A DNA stretch of 64,000 nucleotides. Origin: Methanobrevibacter sp. GTDB lineage: Archaea; Methanobacteriota; Methanobacteria; Methanobacteriales; Methanobacteriaceae. A program made the position numbers and the translations under genes. The stretch lies in assembly GCF_030539875.1 (NCBI RefSeq), contig NZ_JAUNXI010000005.1:45959-109958 (forward strand), given 5' to 3'. Under the pieces are notes generated by a model, which saw only the letters and a program-made list of their open reading frames with translations, was not told the DNA's origin and searched no databases. Positions 57,656-64,000 of the stretch are shown here, piece after piece (the stretch's first letter is position 1; each line of letters begins with the position of its first letter).

Positions 57656-58873
57656 TTGTTTTTATCTAAATTGGAATCTTTAAAAAATGCTATTAAATTG
57701 GTTGGTGATAATCAAAAGTTTACAGAAACTGAAGAAATCCCGTTAGCAGAGGCTCACAAAAGGGTTCTTGCAGAAGAAATCATAGCATTTCATGATTCAC
57801 CGCCATTTGACAAATCTGCAATGGATGGATTTGCATTGATTGCGGAAAATACTTTCGGAGCATCCCAATCAGTTCCTAAGGAACTTAAAGTTGTTGATGC
57901 AATTGGAGCGGGGGATTTTTCAGATAAAACTGTTGGAGAAAATGAAGCTGTTGTCATAGCTACTGGAGCCCCCATACCTGATGGGGCTAATGCAGTTTTA
58001 ATGAAGGAATACACTACCGTTGACGGTGATGACCTAACGATTTATTCTCAAGTAACTCCCGGTGAAAATATTACTCCGAAATCAGAGGATATTAAAAAAG
58101 GGGAAAAAATATTAGATAAAAATACTTTTATCAGGTATCAGGAATTGGGTTTAATAGCTTCTGCAGGGTATAATACAGTTAGAGTATTTAAAAAACCCAG
58201 AGTTAAAATCATTATCACAGGCAACGAATTAGTTGAACCGACAAAAGAAGAGATGGATAAGGCCAAAATTATCAATTCAAATCAGTTTACTACAAAAGCG
58301 ATGGTTGAAGATTCAGGTGCAATTGCAGAAATTGCTCATGCAGGAGATTCATTTGATGAGGTAAGGGAAGCTGTTCTTGAAGCTTCAAAAGAGTATGATG
58401 TTGTCATAACTACTGGCGGAACAGCATTAAGCAAAGGGGATGTTGTTTTAGATGTAATTCAGGATTTGGGAGAAGTTTTGTTTCATGGTGTAGCTGTAAG
58501 ACCTGGAAAACCCGCCGGTGTGGGTATCGTCAATGATAAAATGATTTTCGCTCTTTCAGGTCAGCCTGTGGCATCTATGGGTCAATTTGACATGTTTGTT
58601 AGAAAGTATTTATTTGAAATGCAGGGAAGATTTTTTGACTTTAACATTCAGAAAAGGTCTGCAATGCTTAAAATACCTTCACAACTTGGAAGGACTGATT
58701 TCATCCGTTGCGTTAGTGATAGTGAAAATGCAAAGCATGTCTTGAACAGAGGTTCCGGCATAATTAGGTCAATGGTTGAGGCTAATAGCTATATCATAAT
58801 AGACGAAAACAACGAAGGATATCAAAAAGACGATATGGTTGACGTTGTCTTCTTTGATTCATTGCTTTGGTAA
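57656..58873 (+). CDS. moeA: Molybdopterin molybdenumtransferase MoeA
   Basis: About 405 residues. Inserts molybdate (or tungstate) into molybdopterin, here probably for formate or formylmethanofuran dehydrogenases. DSPPFDKSAMDGFAL, IATGAPIPDGANAVLMKE, VKIIITGNELVEP, TTGGTALSKGD, VAVRPGKPAGVG and LSGQPVASM are typical. The likely start is TTG 57656, six bases after GGGGGAG (57643-57649); the earlier TTG at 57641 overlaps that site. Confidence 0.94.
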   Translation: MFLSKLESLKNAIKLVGDNQKFTETEEIPLAEAHKRVLAEEIIAFHDSPPFDKSAMDGFALIAENTFGASQSVPKELKVVDAIGAGDFSDKTVGENEAVVIATGAPIPDGANAVLMKEYTTVDGDDLTIYSQVTPGENITPKSEDIKKGEKILDKNTFIRYQELGLIASAGYNTVRVFKKPRVKIIITGNELVEPTKEEMDKAKIINSNQFTTKAMVEDSGAIAEIAHAGDSFDEVREAVLEASKEYDVVITTGGTALSKGDVVLDVIQDLGEVLFHGVAVRPGKPAGVGIVNDKMIFALSGQPVASMGQFDMFVRKYLFEMQGRFFDFNIQKRSAMLKIPSQLGRTDFIRCVSDSENAKHVLNRGSGIIRSMVEANSYIIIDENNEGYQKDDMVDVVFFDSLLW

Positions 58874-58889
58874 TGTGAAGGTGCATTTA

Positions 58890-60020
58890 ATGAATGGGAT
58901 TTATTATTATTTGATAGCTTTTGTTCTTATCTGGGTATTGGTTACAGTATTTCATGAAAAATTGTCAAATCACGGCTTTGAATTGAATTTTCCAGTTATA
59001 ATGTGGAAGACTAAAAAGCTTAGAGGGCTAATATCCAGGATTTCTAATTTTTCACCGACATTCTGGCGTTGGTTTATGAATATTGGAATCGTTGTAGCTT
59101 TCGCAGCCATGATGCTCATTTCATGGGTGCTTGTTTCATCACTGCCTTCTGTTTTTGAAACACCTTCGGTTTCAATTATAATCCCTGGTGTGGATATTCC
59201 GGGCTCTCAAATTTATGTTCCATTTGTTTACGGGCTGATTGCTCTTGCAACTGTCCTGATAGTTCATGAATTTTCACATGGTATTCAGGCTGTTTGTGAG
59301 AAAATTCCAATCAAATCAATCGGACTTTTGCTCTTTGCCATTCTTCCGGGGGCATTTGTCGAGCCGGATGAAGATAAGTTGAAAAGTGCTAAAAAAATAT
59401 CCAAGTTAAGAATTTACGCTGCAGGTTCGGTTGCAAACATTTCGCTGGCAATTATTGCAATACTTTTGGTATCATTAGTGTCTATGGGCATCCCGCATTA
59501 TTTTCAGGAAGATGGAATAGCTATTGACAGGGTTGTACCGGATTCCTCTTCCGACGGAATATTAAAAGAGGGTATGGTTTTACAATCCATTGACGGCCAT
59601 AAAATCAATGATTCAGCATCTTATGTAAATATTATTAAATCTTTCAAACCTGGAGACAATGTAACGGTTCAAACAGATCAGGGCAGCTATTCAGTTGTAC
59701 TTGGTAAAAATCCGAACAATGAATCTGTAGGGTTTTTTGGAATTCAGGCTAATAAGCATTTTGTCCTGTCAGACGATAGCTTAGGTCCGCTACCTTGGAT
59801 TTTATTTGAGCTACTTGAATTATTTAATTGGGTGTTCATGTTAAACATGGGAATTGGTCTTTTTAATCTGCTTCCGCTTAAACCATTAGACGGAGGATAC
59901 ATGCTTGAGATTTTATTAAGTTATAAATTCCCTGAAAAGACAGTAAAACCTGTTGTTAATTCATTGTCTGCCGTTATGGCATTGATAGTTATATTTAGTA
60001 TTGTGGCCGGTTTTATTTAA
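58890..60020 (+). CDS. Site-2 protease family zinc metalloprotease (M50)
   Basis: About 376 residues from ATG 58890 with GAAGGTG upstream. Membrane segments surround the zinc site VHEFSHGIQA near residue 128 and the third ligand LLPLKPLDGGYMLE near 335. A PDZ domain with DRVVPDSSSDGILKEGMVLQSIDG lies between. Cleaves a membrane protein inside the bilayer, probably for signalling or quality control; the substrate is unknown. Its 5' end follows moeA at 16 bases. Confidence 0.93.
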   Translation: MNGIYYYLIAFVLIWVLVTVFHEKLSNHGFELNFPVIMWKTKKLRGLISRISNFSPTFWRWFMNIGIVVAFAAMMLISWVLVSSLPSVFETPSVSIIIPGVDIPGSQIYVPFVYGLIALATVLIVHEFSHGIQAVCEKIPIKSIGLLLFAILPGAFVEPDEDKLKSAKKISKLRIYAAGSVANISLAIIAILLVSLVSMGIPHYFQEDGIAIDRVVPDSSSDGILKEGMVLQSIDGHKINDSASYVNIIKSFKPGDNVTVQTDQGSYSVVLGKNPNNESVGFFGIQANKHFVLSDDSLGPLPWILFELLELFNWVFMLNMGIGLFNLLPLKPLDGGYMLEILLSYKFPEKTVKPVVNSLSAVMALIVIFSIVAGFI

Positions 60021-60072
60021 TTATCAAAAAATTAGTATTGGAATATGAATCAATCAGATTCATCTTATTTTT

Positions 60073-60109
60073 TTAAAATAAAAAAAGGAAAGAATTATTA
60101 AATTCTTTC
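60073..60109 (-). terminator. Hairpin terminator after rubrerythrin gene
   Basis: GAAAGAATT (60088-60096) and AATTCTTTC (60101-60109) form a nine-pair stem with a four-base loop. On the minus strand it is followed by a T-rich run (complement of 60080-60086). It is placed 8 bases after the rubrerythrin stop. Confidence 0.6.
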
Positions 60110-60116
60110 AAAGTAT

Positions 60117-60530
60117 TTAGAAGTACCTTTCTAGGATTCCTTCTAAGATTTTGTAGTGACGACCTTCGTCTTTGGAACTTTCTCTGAAGAAATCTGCAGC
60201 AGTTTCAAGGCCTGCTTCTTTAGCTTTTTCAGAAGCTTCTCTTTTTTCAGCGTTAGCCATTTTTTCTCCACCCATCATCCATTCGATGTTTTCTTTGAGG
60301 GTGTCTTTAATGATTCCGTTCATTTCACAGAATCTTGCTGCATGTTCAGCTTCTTCCCATGCTAATCTTTTGAAAACTTCAGCTAATTCCCCATAACCTT
60401 CTCTTGAAGCTTGTCTGGACATAGCTAAGTAGATACCTACTTCATTTGTTTCTCCTTCAAAATTTGCTGCAACGTCTTTTTCAACAGCAGTGTCTTTTGT
60501 AGTTCCAATTTCATGTTCATATTTAACCAT
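60117..60530 (-). CDS. Rubrerythrin-type ferritin-like protein, no rubredoxin domain
   Basis: 137 residues forming only the four-helix diiron part. Metal ligands appear in [23 protein letters not shown] and [12 protein letters not shown] (E-x-x-H twice). The C-terminal rubredoxin domain of classical rubrerythrin is missing, so electrons must come from another protein. It removes peroxide in anaerobes. It lies 12 bases after fprA in one operon, a known oxygen-defence pairing. Confidence 0.92.
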   Translation of the reverse strand: MVKYEHEIGTTKDTAVEKDVAANFEGETNEVGIYLAMSRQASREGYGELAEVFKRLAWEEAEHAARFCEMNGIIKDTLKENIEWMMGGEKMANAEKREASEKAKEAGLETAADFFRESSKDEGRHYKILEGILERYF

Positions 60531-60542
60531 ATTATCACCTTT

Positions 60543-61769
60543 TTATAACTCTTTACATGCTTTAGCTAATTTTACACCTAATTCATAGCTAGCTTCATCT
60601 TCATCAGCGTCTGGTACGTAGTAGATTTCCTGAGTATCTACAATATCAAATCCGCAGGTACTTAATTCATCTGCAATTTTTTGAGGAGATCCTCCTTTTC
60701 CACCCATTGAACCGAAGGTAACTGCTTTTCTTTCAATTCCGGTTCTGTTAAATAGGAGACCTTTTAAGTAGTATAAGATGTCTCCAATACTTGGGAATGG
60801 CACATCATTAATGGTAGGATCACCAAATGCAACACCCTTACTGGTTAAGATACTTTTTACAATTTCGGACCTTTCATCTTCGTGTAGGAAGAAGATTTCC
60901 ACATCATATCCTTCAGACATTGCACCTTCAGCAATTTCGTGAGCCATTTGCTGGGTTGAGTAGTGCATTGTATCGTAAACGATTGTGATTTTGTCTTCAC
61001 ATACACCAGTAGCCCAGTTTTGGTAAGCTCCGATTACTTGCATTGGATCAGTCCAGATTTGACCGTGAGATGGAGCAATCATTTTAATTGAGTCAAGTAA
61101 ACCTAATTCAACTACTTCATTTAACTTTTTAAGTACTAATTTTGAAAGTGGTGTGATTAAGTTCGCATAAAACTTTTGTGTTCCATCCATTAAGACACTT
61201 TCGGGAATTTCATCAGAAAACCTTTTGGTGAAACATAAGTGCTGACCGAATGCATCGTTAGGGAATAAAATTCCGGTTTCATCAGCAAGTAAGGTAAACA
61301 TACTGTCCGGCCAGTGTAATAAGAATGCTTCTAAGAATGCCAATGGTCTTCCACCAACATCTAAAGAATCACCGGTTTTTACAGTGACAAACTCTGCGCC
61401 TTCAAGAGCAGGGTAGTGTTTTAAAAGACCTTTAACTGCAATTTCGGTACAGTAAATTGGTGCTTCCGGGAATCTTTTGTGTAAATCTACTAAAACTCCG
61501 GAGTGGTCTTTTTCAACGTGATTTTGGATAATGTAGTCAATCTTAACTTCTCTACCTTCTTGAGCGAAAGCATCATCAATACGTGCCATTAATTCTTTAG
61601 TTTTTCCAGGGTAGGCATTATCAATAACTGCAACTTCGTCCTCTCCGAATACAAGGTATGCGTTGTAAGTTGTTCCGTCTAATGTGTAACCGTGGTAAGA
61701 TCTTAAGTCCCAATCAAGTACTCCGACCCAGTATACTCCTTCAGCTATTTTCTGTGCATTAGCTTTCAT
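60543..61769 (-). CDS. fprA: F420H2 oxidase (flavodiiron protein FprA)
   Basis: 408 residues. Reduces oxygen to water using F420H2, protecting the methanogen. The N-terminal metallo-beta-lactamase domain has the diiron motif [14 protein letters not shown] and APSHGQIW; the C-terminal flavodoxin domain begins [21 protein letters not shown] and holds the FMN site GSMGGKGG. Good AAGGAG upstream. Regulation is suggested by a palindrome just downstream of the predicted transcript start. Confidence 0.96.
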   Translation of the reverse strand: MKANAQKIAEGVYWVGVLDWDLRSYHGYTLDGTTYNAYLVFGEDEVAVIDNAYPGKTKELMARIDDAFAQEGREVKIDYIIQNHVEKDHSGVLVDLHKRFPEAPIYCTEIAVKGLLKHYPALEGAEFVTVKTGDSLDVGGRPLAFLEAFLLHWPDSMFTLLADETGILFPNDAFGQHLCFTKRFSDEIPESVLMDGTQKFYANLITPLSKLVLKKLNEVVELGLLDSIKMIAPSHGQIWTDPMQVIGAYQNWATGVCEDKITIVYDTMHYSTQQMAHEIAEGAMSEGYDVEIFFLHEDERSEIVKSILTSKGVAFGDPTINDVPFPSIGDILYYLKGLLFNRTGIERKAVTFGSMGGKGGSPQKIADELSTCGFDIVDTQEIYYVPDADEDEASYELGVKLAKACKEL

Positions 61770-61798
61770 TTTTTTTATCTCCTTTTTATTGGTTAATT

Positions 61799-61850
61799 AA
61801 TTCATATTATATGAATTTAATATTATTTTATCATTACTTATTATATATAG
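61799..61850 (-). promoter_or_regulatory. fprA promoter with palindromic operator
   Basis: On the minus strand, CTATATATAA (61841-61850) is the TATA box. About 25 bases downstream is AATTCATATTATATGAATT (61799-61817), nine-base perfect arms around one central base, at or just after the transcript start. A bound repressor would block initiation. The arms resemble but do not equal the TTCGTA/TACGAA sites reported for the redox regulator MsvR at the same gene in Methanothermobacter (from memory). A half-site TACGAA occurs at 61861-61866. Confidence 0.55.
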
Positions 61851-61949
61851 TTTTGTTTTATACGAACTGTTTCAAAAGTTCAGATACTTATTACTCTTCA
61901 AGCGCTCTCTCTCAAGGTTTTTAATAAATAAGAAATAAAAGTGGTTATT

Positions 61950-63092
61950 ATGATGAATGACGACCTATTCAAAAATTTCACGATAAGTTGCAACCATGCA
62001 ATTGGGACAACACAAATCTATGAGCTGTCTTTGAGAAAGTACTGTATCTATTTTGATATGTCTCTTAAAGAACTTCTTGAGGAAGCTGAAGAGGATGAGA
62101 TGAACGGAGTGAAATGGAAACACAGTAGGTTGAAATCAAAACTGGTTGAATATAGGCATTACATGTTTCAAAACTATGCTGCAGGAACCGTCAGAAAGGA
62201 AATGAACTGCATAATCTTTTTTTACAAGTTCTATGATATAGAAGTATTGGATTTGCCTAAAGTCAATGACAAAAACATTCAAAAGCCTGCTCCGATATAT
62301 TTTAAGGACTTGCCGGATAAGGAAGTTATAAGGGAAGCCTTTCAGATTGCATTTCCCCTGATGAAAGCTATCATATTGTTTTCCTGCTCCAGTGGATGTG
62401 CCAGAACAGAGACACTGAGCCTTACAATCGGAGATTACATTGAAGCATTGTCTGAATATCTGCCAAGACATAGAATGGACATATTTGAGGTTATTGATTA
62501 TCTAAATGATGTCGATGATGTGGTTCCGACCTTCAGCATTTTAAGGAAAAAGACAAACAAGTATTATCTTACATACTGCAGTCCTGAGGCTGTTAAGGCT
62601 ATCAATGCATATCTGTTGCTTCGCGATAAGCCAGTAACTGATGAAAGTCCTCTCTTTCAAATCAGCAGGACATATATGGTGCAGTTATTTGAGATGATCA
62701 ATGACACTTTAGGCTTTGGTAGAGTTGGAAGGTACCGCAGGTTTCGAAGCCACATGCTCAGGAAGTTTCATGCTTCAGCGTTGTATAATGACGGCATGAG
62801 CATAGACAAGGTCAACGATTTGCAGGGAAAGGCAAAAAACAAAACCGATGCGGCATATTTCATGACAAATCCTGATGATTTGAAATATGAATATATACAG
62901 CATCTGCCGGCCGTTACTATAAACACAGATGTTGAAAAGCTATCTGTCAAATCACCTCAGTTCATTCAAATGGAAAAGGAAAATGAAGCGTTAAAATCAG
63001 AAGTGGGTGATATGAGAGGTGAACTTGAGGAGATGAGAGGTTTGAAAAAAGAACTTTTAGGTATCATAAATAAGGTTGGTGAAGGGTCATAA
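61950..63092 (+). CDS. Tyrosine recombinase (integrase)
   Basis: About 380 residues (ATG 61950; GTG 61941 possible). An N-terminal core-binding part is followed by a catalytic domain with Arg in SSGCARTETLSLTIGDY (about 152-168), a beta-hairpin with Lys near KKTNKYYLTY, HMLRKFHAS (His and Arg), and the nucleophile Tyr in TDAAYF. The usual LGH-type second His is replaced by LQGK. A C-terminal coiled coil (MEKENEALKSEVGDMRGELEEMRG) follows. More G/C-rich codons than the neighbours suggest transfer. It is divergent from fprA and faces a VapBC pair; no phage genes are visible. Confidence 0.85.
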   Translation: MMNDDLFKNFTISCNHAIGTTQIYELSLRKYCIYFDMSLKELLEEAEEDEMNGVKWKHSRLKSKLVEYRHYMFQNYAAGTVRKEMNCIIFFYKFYDIEVLDLPKVNDKNIQKPAPIYFKDLPDKEVIREAFQIAFPLMKAIILFSCSSGCARTETLSLTIGDYIEALSEYLPRHRMDIFEVIDYLNDVDDVVPTFSILRKKTNKYYLTYCSPEAVKAINAYLLLRDKPVTDESPLFQISRTYMVQLFEMINDTLGFGRVGRYRRFRSHMLRKFHASALYNDGMSIDKVNDLQGKAKNKTDAAYFMTNPDDLKYEYIQHLPAVTINTDVEKLSVKSPQFIQMEKENEALKSEVGDMRGELEEMRGLKKELLGIINKVGEGS

Positions 63093-63111
63093 TAGTAATA
63101 TAAAAGTAAAG

Positions 63112-63153
63112 TGATAGCATTTGGCATGTTTTAGTATCTGTTGAATGCTATCA
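63112..63153. repeat. Perfect inverted repeat between recombinase and vapC
   Basis: TGATAGCATT (63112-63121) and AATGCTATCA (63144-63153), exact ten-base arms with a 22-base loop. Placed between two convergent genes it may be a terminator, but it lacks a clear T-tract and could be a recombination site of the adjacent integrase. Confidence 0.45.
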
Positions 63154-63175
63154 AAATATATAATGATTTTAATAA

Positions 63176-63613
63176 TTATAAATAATCTAAACCAATTAAA
63201 TTAATTTTATTGAAATTTTTGAATTGCTGATCAAAGCTGACTAAATCAGTAATGTTTGATTCTTTCATGGTTAGGATAATGCTTGAATCGGTGAAACTTA
63301 GTTTTGTCTTTTTACTGTTGGTTCCAACAATTTTTTTGAAGATGTCAAATGTTTTAGCAGTGTAGTTGAAAATAGTGTACTCATTTAGTATTTCAAAGCT
63401 ATCTATCAGGCCGTAGTATATTTCTTCAGCAGCGTCAATGTTCATTTTCCTGCCAGTTAATGTTAAAACTTCGTTCAACACGTTATTGTTAATATAGCAG
63501 TCCTGTGAGAGAATGTTTTCCGCTTCTTCTAGTCTTAAAGCATTATCATGCAATTCATCATTTGAATTGACATAGGCCAGGATGAAAGATGTATCTAGGA
63601 ATACTTTTTTCAT
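63176..63613 (-). CDS. vapC: PIN-domain toxin, VapC-like
   Basis: 145 residues with the PIN RNase pattern: KVFLDTSFILAYVNSNDE (first acidic residue Asp), VLNEVLTLTG (Glu), FTDSSIILTMKE and LVSFDQQFKNF (further Asp). Likely cleaves an RNA and is held inactive by the partner. Its ATG overlaps the antitoxin stop by four bases. Confidence 0.85.
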   Translation of the reverse strand: MKKVFLDTSFILAYVNSNDELHDNALRLEEAENILSQDCYINNNVLNEVLTLTGRKMNIDAAEEIYYGLIDSFEILNEYTIFNYTAKTFDIFKKIVGTNSKKTKLSFTDSSIILTMKESNITDLVSFDQQFKNFNKINLIGLDYL

Positions 63614-63852
63614 TCGTACAAACTCCTTTTCAATTCTACAGCATTGGTCTTTTCATCACTTTTAAAAGCACCCGCTAGATTTTTAAAGCTTCTTTTTTTT
63701 CTGAAATTTATTTCAGGATTTCCATTTTCATTAATCGCCCATTCTACAACAGTGTCATTGTCAATGTCATAATTTTTTCTTATTTCCTTTGGTATTGTGG
63801 TTTGGTAATTACTTTGAATTTTACTAGTGGCTAATATAAGCATTTTTTCCAC
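63610..63852 (-). CDS. vapB: AbrB-type antitoxin, VapB-like
   Basis: 80 residues. The N-terminal SKIQSNYQTTIPKEIRKNYDIDNDTVVEWAI is the swapped-hairpin AbrB/SpoVT DNA-binding fold; the C-terminal part (FKSDEKTNAVELKRSLYE) would clamp the toxin. GAGGTGG lies correctly upstream of the ATG. Together with the PIN gene it forms a toxin-antitoxin operon that probably represses itself. Confidence 0.85.
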   Translation of the reverse strand: MEKMLILATSKIQSNYQTTIPKEIRKNYDIDNDTVVEWAINENGNPEINFRKKRSFKNLAGAFKSDEKTNAVELKRSLYE

Positions 63853-63942
63853 CTCTTGGTTTTTGTATCTATGATATTATCTATTCCTAATAGGATATAA
63901 ATATATATGATAATGAAATTTTATTAGAAAAGTTTATATTAT

Positions 63943-64000
63943 AGTAGGGTGTCCGCCAAAATTAATTTTTTTGATTTTGTGCTGAAAAATTTTTGACTTA
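63943..64000. mobile_element. Possible end of an insertion sequence, cut by the window edge
   Basis: After a stretch of plain AT-rich DNA the text changes at TAGGGTGTCCGCC (about 63944) and runs on without a gene to the window end. A GC-rich short tip at such a place can be the terminal repeat of an insertion sequence beside an integrase and toxin-antitoxin pair. No partner repeat or transposase is in view. Confidence 0.2.

Noticed and set aside
1..64000. CRISPR arrays, rRNA and tRNA genes
   Set aside because: No regular spaced repeats, and no gap contains a cloverleaf or rRNA-like GC-rich stretch.

Overview
The window is AT-rich archaeal DNA from a methanogen of the order Methanobacteriales, most likely a gut-type Methanobrevibacter (inference). 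Supporting genes are an Orc1/Cdc6 initiator, the small subunit of DNA polymerase D, RadA, a multi-OB-fold RPA, heterodisulfide reductase HdrA, methanogenesis marker protein 11, a nickel/cobalt chelatase (CfbA type), F420H2 oxidase and many archaeal-type housekeeping genes. I found no rRNA, tRNA or CRISPR array.

Left end (1-5.1 kb): the 3' part of pyrB converges on orc1/cdc6. Behind orc1/cdc6 lies about 630 bp of very AT-rich DNA with repeated origin-recognition-box-like elements (core TTTCAAGTGTAA) in both orientations, the probable chromosomal replication origin. Two well-matched copies of the same box lie outside it, one inside cbiG and one 32 kb away behind rfbB. 3-17 kb: corrin genes (cbiB, cbiG, cbiH), DNA polymerase D small subunit with an aldolase, a PhoU/RCK protein next to an MgtE-type transporter, two pilin-like secreted proteins, a run of three CbiX domains in two genes with histidine-rich segments, thiL and an AmmeMemoRadiSam radical SAM enzyme.

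17-28 kb: two minus-strand operons. One is tex, a PurE with a degenerate second domain, and a UbiD decarboxylase. The other is leuC, leuD, leuB, a 36-residue membrane protein, ribH and methanogenesis marker 11. A membrane glycosyltransferase with a large ectodomain lies between them. 28-40 kb: a surface polysaccharide region with wecC, the full dTDP-rhamnose set (rfbD, then rfbA-rfbC-rfbB), a pair of small paralogous membrane proteins, a TagB/F-like transferase, three family 2 glycosyltransferases and a polyprenyl-phosphate sugar transferase.

40-60 kb: informational and core metabolic genes: RPA and radA, an AEC transporter, hdrA, glyA with a flavoprotein-ferredoxin, a DsbA-like protein with a coupled 36-residue ORF, metK, ileS, purL, moeA and a site-2 protease. 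60-64 kb: an oxygen-defence pair (rubrerythrin and F420H2 oxidase) with a palindrome in its promoter, then a small accessory segment with a divergent tyrosine recombinase, a VapBC-type pair and possibly the edge of an insertion sequence at the window end.
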